Shown here: piece after piece, positions 16,768 to 25,379 of the stretch
How the letters are laid out: each line of letters starts with the position of its first letter
Position numbering within the stretch: position 1 is the stretch's first letter
Source of the DNA: Mesorhizobium sp. M7A.F.Ca.US.008.03.1.1
GTDB taxonomy: Bacteria > Pseudomonadota > Alphaproteobacteria > Rhizobiales > Rhizobiaceae
Reading direction: 5' to 3'
Assembly: GCF_003997495.1 (NCBI RefSeq)
Contig: NZ_RZRU01000027.1
Span: 20,452 to 84,451 of the forward strand
Length of the DNA stretch: 64,000 nucleotides
The notes under the pieces: generated by a model
The model's database searches: none
What the model saw: the letters and a program-made list of their open reading frames with translations, nothing else
Told to the model about the DNA's origin: nothing
Translations under genes and position numbers: made by a program

Positions 16768-18309
16768 ATGGCCAGACAAGCGAGCAAATCCAGCCTGCTT
16801 TTCTCAGGGTCCGACTGGGACTTCAAAACATTGTCGCGGGCCTATGACGCGATCGAGGCACTTGCGGTCGAAGAGCTTCATCTGGACACCTATCCCGTTC
16901 AGATGGAGATCATCTCGTCGCAACAGATGCTCGACGCCTATTCGTCCATCGGCATGCCACTGATGTATCGTCACTGGTCTTTCGGCAAACATTTCCTCCA
17001 CCAGGATTTGCTCTATCGCAAGGGCGGGCGAGGGCTTGCCTATGAACTGGTCATCAATTCCAATCCCTGCATCGTCTATCTGATGGAGGAAAACACCATG
17101 GCCCTGCAGGCCTTGGTGACGGCCCATGCAGCGCTGGGGCACAATCACTTCTTCAAGAACAATCAGTTGTTCAAACAGTGGACCGATGCGGGTGCGATCC
17201 TCAGCTACCTGGACTTCGCCAAGGGCTACATAGTCCGTTGCGAGGAGCGGCACGGCCTCGCCGCCGTAGAGGCTGTTCTCGATTCCGCCCACGCGCTGAT
17301 GGATCAAGGCGTGTTTCGCTATCACCGACCGCCGAGGCTGTCGTCGGAACGGCAACGCGAAGGAATTCGCGAGCGTCTCGAATACGAGGAGCGCTCCTAC
17401 AACGACTTATGGCGTACGCTGCCGCCTTCGCAGCAAGCGGCCAACGACAAGGACCAGGACCCGGAGCGGAAGAAATCGCTAAACCTGCCTGAGGAAAACC
17501 TGCTCTATTTCCTGGAAAAGAACAGCCCGGTCCTGGAGCCCTGGCAGCGTGAGATCATCAGGATCGTTCGCGTCATCGCGCAATATTTTTACCCGCAACG
17601 GCAAACACAGGTGATGAACGAAGGCTGTGCCACTTTCGTGCACTATACGCTGATGAACATGCTGTTCGACCGCGGCCAGATCAGCGAAGGCGCCATGCTC
17701 GAAATCCTGCGCAATCATTCCAACGTGGTCTTTCAGCCGGCCTTCGACGATCCGCGTTTTTCCGGCATCAACCCCTATGCTCTCGGCCTCGACATGATGC
17801 AGGATATCAAGCGCATCTCCACCAAACCCACGGCCGAGGACCGCGATTGGTTCCCCGACATCGCCGGCCAGGGCAACTGGCGCGAGGTCCTGCTTGACGC
17901 CTGGGCCGATCATCGCGACGAATCCTTCATCCGCCAGTACCTCAGTCCGGCCTTGATCCGGAAATGGCGGTTTTTTGTGCTCGGCGACGCTGCCGACCAA
18001 CCGCATTGTCTGGTCGCGTCCATCCACGACGAGCGCGGCTACGCCAAGATACGCGCCACGCTCGCCAACAGTTATGATCTCGGTGCGAACCGGCCGGACA
18101 TTCAGGTGGTGGATGTCGATCTGCTCGGCGACCGCCATTTGCGGCTGCAGCACAAGGTCAATGACGGCATCCTTCTCGAGGATGCCAGCCGCGACGCCAC
18201 GCTTCGTCACATCCGCAGGCTTTGGGGTTATGAAGTCAGCCTGGCCGCCATGGATGCCGAGACCGGCGCGACGATCCACGAACGCTCGACGAGCCAGATC
18301 GCGGAATGA
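16768..18309 (+). CDS. spoVR: SpoVR family protein
   Basis: The 513-residue protein matches SpoVR/YcgB: MPLMYRHWSFGKHF near residue 65, LAYELVINSNPCIVYLMEEN near 92, AHAALGHNHFFKNN, and MNEGCATFVHYTLMN. These histidine/glutamate motifs suggest a metal site. SpoVR was named for a Bacillus spore-cortex phenotype; in Proteobacteria it accompanies PrkA and YeaH under stress. It starts 9 bp after yeaH ends and is the last gene of the operon. Confidence 0.94.
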   Translation: MARQASKSSLLFSGSDWDFKTLSRAYDAIEALAVEELHLDTYPVQMEIISSQQMLDAYSSIGMPLMYRHWSFGKHFLHQDLLYRKGGRGLAYELVINSNPCIVYLMEENTMALQALVTAHAALGHNHFFKNNQLFKQWTDAGAILSYLDFAKGYIVRCEERHGLAAVEAVLDSAHALMDQGVFRYHRPPRLSSERQREGIRERLEYEERSYNDLWRTLPPSQQAANDKDQDPERKKSLNLPEENLLYFLEKNSPVLEPWQREIIRIVRVIAQYFYPQRQTQVMNEGCATFVHYTLMNMLFDRGQISEGAMLEILRNHSNVVFQPAFDDPRFSGINPYALGLDMMQDIKRISTKPTAEDRDWFPDIAGQGNWREVLLDAWADHRDESFIRQYLSPALIRKWRFFVLGDAADQPHCLVASIHDERGYAKIRATLANSYDLGANRPDIQVVDVDLLGDRHLRLQHKVNDGILLEDASRDATLRHIRRLWGYEVSLAAMDAETGATIHERSTSQIAE

Positions 18310-18333
18310 CGGCACCCGGTCTCCCGGCGCGGA

Positions 18334-19230
18334 TCAGGCGTCGCCGGCTGGCCTGATCCTCAGCCTTGCGATCCGGTTCTTGTCGCGTTTCATGACGATG
18401 AAGCGCTTGCCGTGGAACGTAAAAGCCTGCTTCTCCTCGGGGATCGATTGCGTCTCGTGGATGACGAGGCCGGCAATGGTGGTGGCCTCCTCATCCGGCA
18501 GGTTCCAGTCGAGAGCCCGGTTGAGGTCACGGATCGGCACCGTGCCGTCGACGACGACGGAGCCGTCGGCCTCCTGCTTGACGCCTTGTATGTCGACATC
18601 ATGCTCGTCGGCGATCTCGCCGACGATCTCCTCGATAATGTCCTCCAGCGTCACCAGCCCTTCGACCTCGCCATACTCGTCGACGACGACGGCGAAATGC
18701 GCCTTGCGGCGCAGGAAGGCGTTGAGCTGTTCCTGCAAGGTCGTGGTGTCGGGCACGAACCAGGGTTTCGAAGCGATCTTCATCACGTCGATTCTGGAGA
18801 AATCATTGCCGACTTCGTTCAAGGCGCGCAGCAGATCCTTTGCATGCAGCACGCCGACGATGTTGTCGAGCGAGCCCTTCCACAGCGGCATGCGGGTGTG
18901 CGGGCTCTGCAAAATCTCGCGCACCACCGCTTCCGGTGCATTGTCGGCATTGACCGAGCGCATGTTGGTGCGGTGGACCATGATGTCGGAGACTTCGAGC
19001 TCGGCGAGATCGAACAGGCCGCCGACGCGGTCGCGATCCTCGCGCACCACCTGGCCGTCGCGGCGGAAATCGTCGACCGCGCCGCGCAATTCGTCCTGGC
19101 TGGAACGCTGCGGCTCGATGCGCGAAAGCTCGTATCCGAACATGGCAAGCAGGCGTGTGCGCACGGCAACGAGCAGCACGATGAGGATGGCAAGGACGGC
19201 GACGACGATCCAGCCGGGCTCGTTGGTCAT
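18334..19230 (-). CDS. CBS-domain HlyC/CorC-like protein lacking the DUF21 domain
   Basis: The 298-residue protein has one N-terminal membrane helix (WIVVAVLAILIVLLVAV), then ELRGAVDDFRRDG, a pair of CBS domains (VSDIMVHRTNMRSV; FAVVVDEYGEVEGLVTLEDI) and a CorC_HlyC C-terminal domain. Full-length relatives downstream of aroB have about 430 residues with a four-helix CNNM/DUF21 transport domain. Here that domain is absent and only a single helix remains. It may act as a CorC-like regulatory protein, or be a shortened relic. Its start overlaps the aroB stop by 4 bp. Confidence 0.82.
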   Translation of the reverse strand: MTNEPGWIVVAVLAILIVLLVAVRTRLLAMFGYELSRIEPQRSSQDELRGAVDDFRRDGQVVREDRDRVGGLFDLAELEVSDIMVHRTNMRSVNADNAPEAVVREILQSPHTRMPLWKGSLDNIVGVLHAKDLLRALNEVGNDFSRIDVMKIASKPWFVPDTTTLQEQLNAFLRRKAHFAVVVDEYGEVEGLVTLEDIIEEIVGEIADEHDVDIQGVKQEADGSVVVDGTVPIRDLNRALDWNLPDEEATTIAGLVIHETQSIPEEKQAFTFHGKRFIVMKRDKNRIARLRIRPAGDA

Positions 19231-20369
19231 CTCGGCCGCATCTTCTGCTGGTCCGGATGGTTTTCTGTCAGAAACGACAGCACTTCCGATGCCGGAACAT
19301 CCTTGGCAATGAAAGCCTGGCCGATGCCGCGCGTCAGGATGAAGGTCAGCGCGCCGCGTGATACCTTCTTGTCCTGGGTGATGAAGGCCAGCAGCGCCTC
19401 GGCATCAGGCAATTCGCCTGGGATGTCGGCCATGCGCCAGGGCAGGCCAACAGCGCGCAGATGCGCCTCGACGCGCGCGGCATCGTCGGGGCTGGCCAGA
19501 TTGAGCCGTGACGAAAACCGGTGCGCCAGCGCCATGCCGATGGCGACCCCTTCGCCATGGACGAGGCGGGCTCCGTCATACTGGGTGGCGGCTTCCAGCG
19601 CGTGGCCGAATGTGTGGCCGAGATTGAGCAGCGCGCGGTCGCCGGTCTCGAATTCGTCGCGCGCAACCACGTCGGCCTTGGCGCGGCAGGCTTCGGCGAT
19701 GGCCTGCGCCCTCTCCGGCCCGCCGGCAAAAACCTGGACCCAATTCTTTTCCAGCCAGGCGAAAAATTCCGGCCGGTCGATGAGCCCGTATTTGGCGAGC
19801 TCGGCATAGCCGGCGCGGAATTCCCGGATCGGCAGCGTGTCGAGCACCCCGGTGTCGGCCAGCACCAGTTTCGGCTGATGGAAGACGCCGACAAGGTTCT
19901 TGCCGCGCGGGCTGTTGATGCCGGTCTTGCCGCCGACCGAGGAATCGACCTGCGCCAGCAGCGAGGTCGGGATCTGCACGAAATTCATGCCGCGCCGCAC
20001 GATGCCGGCGGCAAAGCCGGCAAGGTCGCCAATAACGCCGCCGCCGAAGGCGATGACGATGTCACCGCGCTCCAGTTTCGCAGCCAGCACACCGTCTACC
20101 ACCTCTTCGAGATGAGCAAAACTCTTGGTCTTCTCGCCGGGCGGCAACGTGATCACGGCGGTCTGGATGCCGCCCGTTTCGAGGCTGGCCTGAAGGGCAG
20201 CGAGATGCGCTGCCGCGACATTGGCGTCGGTGACGACCGCGGCGCGCGTGCCCGGCAGCCGGCGCGCAATCTCCGCACCCGCGCGGGCCAGCAACCCCGG
20301 GCCGATCAGAATGTCATAGGTCCGGTCGCCAAGGCCGACTTCGACGGCAACGGGTGCATCGATGCTCAC
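19227..20369 (-). CDS. aroB: 3-dehydroquinate synthase
   Basis: AroB converts DAHP to 3-dehydroquinate, the second shikimate step. The 380-residue protein has FGGGVIGDLAGFAAGI (NAD site), QIPTSLLAQVDSSVGGKTGIN, and zinc-ligand motifs LNLGHTFGHALE and HGEGVAIGM. It starts at GTG 20369, supported by GAGGTGG upstream, and overlaps the aroK stop by 4 bp, giving a coupled aroK-aroB pair. Confidence 0.97.
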   Translation of the reverse strand: MSIDAPVAVEVGLGDRTYDILIGPGLLARAGAEIARRLPGTRAAVVTDANVAAAHLAALQASLETGGIQTAVITLPPGEKTKSFAHLEEVVDGVLAAKLERGDIVIAFGGGVIGDLAGFAAGIVRRGMNFVQIPTSLLAQVDSSVGGKTGINSPRGKNLVGVFHQPKLVLADTGVLDTLPIREFRAGYAELAKYGLIDRPEFFAWLEKNWVQVFAGGPERAQAIAEACRAKADVVARDEFETGDRALLNLGHTFGHALEAATQYDGARLVHGEGVAIGMALAHRFSSRLNLASPDDAARVEAHLRAVGLPWRMADIPGELPDAEALLAFITQDKKVSRGALTFILTRGIGQAFIAKDVPASEVLSFLTENHPDQQKMRPR

Positions 20370-20977
20370 GATTCCACCTCGCCCGTCGCAGCCGCCTGAT
20401 CGATGCCGAAATGCCCGCACAGCGCGTCCACCACCTCGGTCGCGATGACTTCCTTGCGGTCGTCGCGGGTCGGCACTGTGACGTCCGATGTCGCGTAGAC
20501 CGGATAGCGCTCGCCCATCAGCCGCTCCAGCACGGCGCGGGGGTCGGCGCTTTTCAGGAGCGGCCGGTTCTGTTTCTTGGAGACGCGGTCCATCAGAAGA
20601 TCGAGCTCTGCCTTCAGCCACACCGACACGCCGTGCGCTGCAATCGCCTCGCGCGTCTGCGCGTTCATGAAGGCGCCGCCGCCGGTCGACAGCACCTGCG
20701 GGCCGTTTTCCAGCACGCGCAGGATGACGCGCTGCTCCAGCGCCCTGAATTCGGTCTCGCCGTAGCGCTCGAACAGTTCCGGAACGGTCATGCGCGAGAC
20801 GCTTTCGATCTCCTGGTCGCTGTCGATGAAGGGCAGCGCCAGCATGGTTGCCACCTTGCGGCCGATCGCCGTCTTGCCGGCACCCATCAATCCGACGAAG
20901 ACGACGGAACGGCTGCCCAGCCGGCCAAGCAACGCGGCGTGGGTCTCGTCTGGAGGATTTGCTGGCAGCGCGTTCAT
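20366..20977 (-). CDS. aroK: Shikimate kinase
   Basis: The 203-residue kinase phosphorylates shikimate with ATP. It shows Walker A GLMGAGKTAIGRKVA near residue 30, the shikimate-binding DSDQEIE, VLSTGGGAF, and KKQNRPLLK as the lid region. The ATG at 20977 (MNALPANPP) gives family length; the frame is open another 35 codons upstream, with a possible ATG at residue 23 of that longer reading. Confidence 0.95.
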   Translation of the reverse strand: MNALPANPPDETHAALLGRLGSRSVVFVGLMGAGKTAIGRKVATMLALPFIDSDQEIESVSRMTVPELFERYGETEFRALEQRVILRVLENGPQVLSTGGGAFMNAQTREAIAAHGVSVWLKAELDLLMDRVSKKQNRPLLKSADPRAVLERLMGERYPVYATSDVTVPTRDDRKEVIATEVVDALCGHFGIDQAAATGEVES

Positions 20978-21187
20978 CGGATGTTTCGAAGGCCCTCTTT
21001 GCCGGCGTATCGACATGAAAAGCCCGTTTGCGTCAAGCGTGGCAAGTGCCTTGAACCCGATATGGACCGGCAGGGTCTGCATCAGAAGTTGCTAACAGGC
21101 CTCAGCTTCTTCCTTGAATTGGCCGGATTGGCGTCCCATAAGGGGACAGGGTTTGGAAACGCAGAACAAGAAGACGGGCGAAAATTG

Positions 21188-21340
21188 ATGCCGACACTGT
21201 TTCGCTTTGTCGTGGTAACAGCGATTCTGGCTGGCATTGCCTATGGTACGATGTTCGCACTGGTGATGTTCGTCGAGCCAAAGAAGGGGGAAATGAGCGT
21301 GCGCATCCCTCCGGAAAAGCTCAATCCCAAGAAAAGCTGA
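21188..21340 (+). CDS. Small single-pass membrane protein upstream of xerD
   Basis: This 50-residue protein has one hydrophobic helix (FRFVVVTAILAGIAYGTMFAL) followed by a charged tail, EPKKGEMSVRIPPEKLNPKKS. I recall similar small proteins upstream of xerD in rhizobia, but no function is known. It ends 17 bp before xerD, inside a tandem duplication that spans its stop codon and the xerD start. Confidence 0.7.
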   Translation: MPTLFRFVVVTAILAGIAYGTMFALVMFVEPKKGEMSVRIPPEKLNPKKS

Positions 21341-21361
21341 ATGACAAGAAAAGCTGAATGA
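21328..21361. repeat. 17-bp tandem duplication at the xerD start
   Basis: The 17-mer CAAGAAAAGCTGAATGA occurs at 21328-21344 and again at 21345-21361. The first copy contains the stop of the small membrane protein and the second contains the xerD ATG. The ancestral arrangement was probably a directly overlapping TGAATGA stop-start. Confidence 0.9.
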
Positions 21362-22275
21362 ACAGCGCCGCCCGCATCGAAGCCTTCCTGGAAATGATGA
21401 GCGCCGAGCGGGGCGCGGCCGAAAACACGCTTTCCTCCTACCGCCGCGACCTCGAGGACGCTTCTGAAGCGATCGATGGCGGGCTGGCCGGTGCCGCCGC
21501 CGCCGATATTCGAGCCTATCTCGACGACATTGCCGCCCGCGGCTTTGCAGCCACGTCGCAGGCGCGCAAACTGTCGGCGATCCGCCAGTTCTTCAAATTC
21601 CTCTACGCCGAAGGCCTGCGCGGCGATGACCCGACCGGCACGCTGGACAGCCCGAAAAAGGGCCGCCCGCTGCCCAAGACGATGAGCGAGGCCGACACCG
21701 GCCGGCTGATCGACCGTGCGGCGCTTGAGGCCGGCGATGTCTCTTCGGGCGATGGGGACAGTCTGGCATCCCTGCGCCTGCATGCGCTGGTCGAGGTGCT
21801 TTACGCCACCGGCCTGCGCGTTTCCGAGCTGGTCGGCCTGCCGGTGACGGTGGCGCAGCGCGACGACCGTTTCTTCATGGTGCGCGGCAAGGGCGACAAG
21901 GAGCGTATGGTGCCGCTCTCCGCCAAGGCGCGCACGGCGATGAAGAGCTGGCTTGCCGCCCGTGCCAGGGTGCCAGCCTTTGCCGACAGTCCGTTCCTGT
22001 TTCCGGCCGCCTCCGACAGCGGCTATCTCTCGCGCCAGGTCTTCGCGCGTGACCTGAAAGGGCTGGCGGCAAGGGCCGGCATCGCCTCGGCGAAGATCTC
22101 GCCGCACGTGCTGCGCCATGCTTTCGCCAGCCATCTCCTGCAGAACGGCGCCGATCTCCGGGCCGTACAGCAATTGCTTGGCCATGCCGACATATCGACG
22201 ACACAGATTTACACCCATGTGCTGGAAGAGCGGCTGGTGCGGCTGGTCAACGATCATCATCCGCTTGCCGACTAG
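21358..22275 (+). CDS. xerD: Tyrosine recombinase XerD
   Basis: The 305-residue recombinase resolves chromosome dimers with XerC at dif. It has the N-terminal SAM-like core-binding domain (AENTLSSYRRDLE) and the catalytic tetrad: R154 in TGLRVSEL, a lysine in GKGDKER, HVLRHAFASHLL, LLGHADISTTQIYTHV. The housekeeping context (between aroKB and accA) and normal length argue for XerD rather than a phage integrase. Confidence 0.95.
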   Translation: MNSAARIEAFLEMMSAERGAAENTLSSYRRDLEDASEAIDGGLAGAAAADIRAYLDDIAARGFAATSQARKLSAIRQFFKFLYAEGLRGDDPTGTLDSPKKGRPLPKTMSEADTGRLIDRAALEAGDVSSGDGDSLASLRLHALVEVLYATGLRVSELVGLPVTVAQRDDRFFMVRGKGDKERMVPLSAKARTAMKSWLAARARVPAFADSPFLFPAASDSGYLSRQVFARDLKGLAARAGIASAKISPHVLRHAFASHLLQNGADLRAVQQLLGHADISTTQIYTHVLEERLVRLVNDHHPLAD

Positions 22276-22374
22276 GCCTCATATCGCTATGTGAGGACGA
22301 TATTTCACCGCCCGGAGCCTTGGATTCAAGGGTTCCGTCAGCCACTGCCTTCCGACGTATCGGTCCGCTCACGC

Positions 22375-23325
22375 ATGTACAATTACCTCGATTTCGAAAA
22401 GCCGGTGCAGGACCTCGAGGGCAAGATCCTCGAGCTGAAGAAGCTTGCCGAGAATGGCGAGGCGGTCGATGTCGGCGACGAGATCAGCCGCCTCGAGAAG
22501 CGCTCCCGCGACGCGCTGCGCGACGCCTACAAGGCGCTGACGCCGTGGCAGAAGGTGCAGGTGGCTCGCCATCCCGACAGGCCGCATTGCGTCGACTACA
22601 TCAAGGGCCTGTTCACCGATTTCACGCCGCTGGCCGGCGACCGCAATTTCGGTGAGGACCAGGCGATCGTCGGCGGTTTCGCCCGTTTCCGCGGCGAACC
22701 CATTGCCATCATCGGCCAGGAAAAAGGTTCCGACACAGCCAGCCGCCTGAAGCACAATTTCGGATCGGTTCGCCCGGAGGGCTACCGCAAGGCGGTACGG
22801 CTGATGGAACTGGCCGACCGCTTCAAGATCCCGCTGCTGACGCTGGTCGACACGGCCGGCGCCTATCCCGGTGTCAACGCTGAAGAGCGCGGCCAGGCGG
22901 AGGCTATCGCCCGTTCAACCTCGACCTGTCTCGGCCTGAAAGTACCGTCGATCTCGGTGGTCATCGGCGAAGGTGGTTCGGGCGGAGCCATCGCCATCGC
23001 CACCGCCAACCGCGTCTACATGCTCGAACACGCCATCTATTCGGTGATTTCGCCGGAAGGCGCCGCCTCTATCCTGTGGCGCGACACGACGCGATCGAAG
23101 GATGCGGCGACCAACATGAAGATCACCGCGCAGGATCTTCTGGAACTGAAGATCATCGACGCCATCATCCCCGAGCCGCTCGGCGGTGCGCATCGCGGCG
23201 CCGAAACCGTGATCGCCGCGACCGGAGACCTCATCGCCAGGACGATGAAGGACTTTGCCGGCGCCAACACCGATTTCCGCGAGCAGCGCCGCGAAAAATA
23301 CCTGGCCATGGGCCGCAGTCTCTGA
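22375..23325 (+). CDS. accA: Acetyl-CoA carboxylase carboxyltransferase subunit alpha
   Basis: AccA with AccD transfers the carboxyl group from biotin to acetyl-CoA to form malonyl-CoA. The 316-residue protein has LDFEKPVQDLEGKI, GGFARFRGEPIAIIGQEKG, DTAGAYPGVNAEERGQAEAI and VVIGEGGSGGAIAIA. The ATG at 22375 (MYNYLDFEKP) is the family N-terminus; the frame upstream is open but not conserved-looking. Alphaproteobacterial accA commonly follows xerD. Confidence 0.96.
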   Translation: MYNYLDFEKPVQDLEGKILELKKLAENGEAVDVGDEISRLEKRSRDALRDAYKALTPWQKVQVARHPDRPHCVDYIKGLFTDFTPLAGDRNFGEDQAIVGGFARFRGEPIAIIGQEKGSDTASRLKHNFGSVRPEGYRKAVRLMELADRFKIPLLTLVDTAGAYPGVNAEERGQAEAIARSTSTCLGLKVPSISVVIGEGGSGGAIAIATANRVYMLEHAIYSVISPEGAASILWRDTTRSKDAATNMKITAQDLLELKIIDAIIPEPLGGAHRGAETVIAATGDLIARTMKDFAGANTDFREQRREKYLAMGRSL

Positions 23326-23364
23326 CCACAGGCAGCCTTGGCCGCCATAATGTGGTGGGGCGGA

Positions 23365-23385
23365 GCATTTTTGCCACAAAAATGC
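23365..23385. terminator. Perfect hairpin in the accA downstream region
   Basis: GCATTTTTG and CAAAAATGC pair over nine bases around a CCA loop, 39 bp after the accA stop. The stem itself contains T5/A5 tracts but no U-run follows, so termination is plausible rather than certain. Confidence 0.4.
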
Positions 23386-23540
23386 CGCTGCATTCGGCTC
23401 AATGAGACTGCCGCAGGGGGATGCGTCGGCACTTGCGGTAAGGAATTTATTAGGGTTAACGGGCTTAGGGTCGTCGATGCGCAGTGTAGCAGCCGGGCAG
23501 GAAACGTCCGGACGCCAGAGAAAAGACGATATCCGCAGCC

Positions 23541-24839
23541 ATGTTTGTCAAGCTTGCCCGCACCGGAATCCTGATAGCTGCCCTCGGCGTTGCCGGGTGC
23601 AACAATTCGTCGATGAAGGATTTTGCCCCGGAGGCGAACAAGCCGCTGCCCGACAAGATCCTCGCCGACATGAGGGCCAAGGGCATGGTCCGCACCTCGT
23701 CGGTGATGGCCCGCATCTTCAAGGAAGAAGGCAAGCTCGAGATCTGGAAGGCCAAGACCAACGGCCGCTATGACATGGTCGCGAGCTACGACATCTGCAA
23801 ATGGTCCGGCAAGCTCGGGCCGAAATACACCGAAGGCGATCGCCAGGCTCCGGAAGGCTTCTACACGGTGCGCCCGGCGCAGATGAATCCGCGCTCGAAC
23901 TATCATCTGTCCTTCAATATCGGCTATCCCAACGCCTATGACCGCGCCAATGGCCGCACCGGCTCCAATTTGATGGTGCACGGCGCCTGTTCGTCGTCGG
24001 GCTGCTATTCGATGACCGATGCGCAGATCGAGCAGATCTATGCGTTCGGCCGCGATGCTTTCCAGGGCGGCCAGACCGAATTCCAGATCCAGGCGTTTCC
24101 GTTCCGCATGACCGCCGCCAACATGGCGCGCTACCGCAACGACCCGAATTACGACTTCTGGAAGATGCTGAAGGTCGGCTACGACAATTTCGAGATCACC
24201 AAGGTGCCGCCGAAGGTCGATGTCTGCGAGAAGCGTTATGTCTTCAACCAGGTTGCCGCCGACGGTCAGACATTCGATCCGACAGGCGCCTGCCCGGCGA
24301 CGACGCAGCCTGATTCGCTGAAGAGCGCCTACAATTCCTATATGAGCACCTACGACGCTGCGTTCAGCGGCGCGGTCAAGGCCAGCGTGCCGGCGCCCAA
24401 GCCGACCATCGCCGGTATCAAGGAAGCCAGCATCGTCTCCGACTGGTCCAAGCGCCGCGCGCGCGGCGAGCGCGTGCCGATCGACCCGCCGTCGCTCAAC
24501 AACGATGGCTCGGTGACCGAGACGGCGCGCATGGGCCGTATCGATTCGCCCGCTGGCCGCAAGATGGCCGCTCTCGACGCCGAAAAAGCTGCCAAGCAGA
24601 AGGCCGAGCAGCAGAGGCTGGCTGCCATAGAGGCGGCCAAGCAAGCCAAGGAAGCCGCCAAGGCCCAGGCTCTGGCTGAAAAGGAGGCCGAGAAGGCCGC
24701 CAAGGAAGCCCCTGTCGCCACCGCGACCATCGCGGCCCCTTCGGAAGCGGCACCGATGGCTGAAACGCAAGCGGCGAGTGCCGACGAAAGCCGGGTGACG
24801 AAGCTGAAGAACAAGCTGCTCGGCATGTTCGGCGGTTGA
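23541..24839 (+). CDS. L,D-transpeptidase (YkuD) lipoprotein
   Basis: The 432-residue protein begins with a lipoprotein signal ending in LGVAGC. The YkuD catalytic motif is MVHGACSSSGCYSM near residue 145, with active cysteine and histidine. YkuD enzymes form 3-3 cross-links in peptidoglycan or attach proteins to it. The C-terminal 80 residues are a highly charged Ala/Lys/Glu helical region (AEQQRLAAIEAAKQAKEAAK) that looks coiled-coil or wall-associated. It is likely tethered to a periplasmic-facing membrane. Confidence 0.88.
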   Translation: MFVKLARTGILIAALGVAGCNNSSMKDFAPEANKPLPDKILADMRAKGMVRTSSVMARIFKEEGKLEIWKAKTNGRYDMVASYDICKWSGKLGPKYTEGDRQAPEGFYTVRPAQMNPRSNYHLSFNIGYPNAYDRANGRTGSNLMVHGACSSSGCYSMTDAQIEQIYAFGRDAFQGGQTEFQIQAFPFRMTAANMARYRNDPNYDFWKMLKVGYDNFEITKVPPKVDVCEKRYVFNQVAADGQTFDPTGACPATTQPDSLKSAYNSYMSTYDAAFSGAVKASVPAPKPTIAGIKEASIVSDWSKRRARGERVPIDPPSLNNDGSVTETARMGRIDSPAGRKMAALDAEKAAKQKAEQQRLAAIEAAKQAKEAAKAQALAEKEAEKAAKEAPVATATIAAPSEAAPMAETQAASADESRVTKLKNKLLGMFGG

Positions 24840-24847
24840 TATCGCCC

Positions 24848-25087
24848 GTGACTGATCGCGCCGCTATTTATGACCTCAAGGGGCTGAACTGCCCCTTGCC
24901 CGTGCTCAAGGCCAAGAAGCGCCTGGCCGGGATGCAACCGGGCAGCCGGCTCTGGTTGGAGACCACCGACCCGCTCGCCGTCATCGACATTCCGGCATTC
25001 TGTTCCGACAGCGGCCACCAGTTGATTGAAACGGCGGCGGTCTCCGGCGGCCATCGCTTCCTGGTCGAGCGCGGCGAGATCGTCTGA
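24848..25087 (+). CDS. TusA-family sulfurtransferase-like protein
   Basis: The small protein (79 residues from GTG 24848) has the TusA/SirA motif LKGLNCPLPVLKAKKRL, with the sulfur-relay cysteine in CPLP, and a DIPAFCSDSGH segment. TusA-like proteins pass persulfide sulfur for tRNA thiolation or cofactor synthesis. A TTG at 24836 overlapping the previous stop is the alternative start. It closely follows the L,D-transpeptidase gene and is probably cotranscribed. Confidence 0.85.
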   Translation: MTDRAAIYDLKGLNCPLPVLKAKKRLAGMQPGSRLWLETTDPLAVIDIPAFCSDSGHQLIETAAVSGGHRFLVERGEIV

Positions 25088-25150
25088 ATTCCGCGGTTGT
25101 CGTTCGTTCTGCTTGGCGCTACCCCCTTGCCTGGCCGGTCTTGGCTCCTT

Positions 25151-25350
25151 CCTCTCCCTCCGGAGGGGGGAGAGGTGGCGCCGCGAAGCGGCGACGGAGT
25201 GGCGGAAGGCATTCGCCAAACGCGCAGCCGCCGCAAGGCAGGCGCAACCTGGCGAACAAGAAAACTCAGGCGGGCGGCGAAGGTCGACCCCCACTCCGTC
25301 GAGCTACGCTCGACACCTCTCCCCCGATCGACGGGGGAGAGGAAGGGGGG
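25151..25350. repeat. Intergenic palindromic repeat pair
   Basis: The element begins with CCTCTCCCTCCGGAGGGGGG (25151 on) and ends near 25342 with CCTCTCCCCCGATCGACGGG and its partner arm. Between them, GGTGGCGCCGCGAAGCGGCG and CCCCCACTCCGTCGAGC form further arms. The blocks are inverted relative to each other, as in the GC-rich intergenic repeats common in Mesorhizobium. It fills the whole gap between two convergent genes; I see no gene here. Confidence 0.6.
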
Positions 25351-25379
25351 CAGCGCGTCGTCATTCCGAATCGAGACGC

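Noticed and set aside
15427..16779. 450-codon open frame antisense to yeaH
   Set aside because: No motif, and yeaH has a clear DUF444 N-terminus and MIDAS motif.
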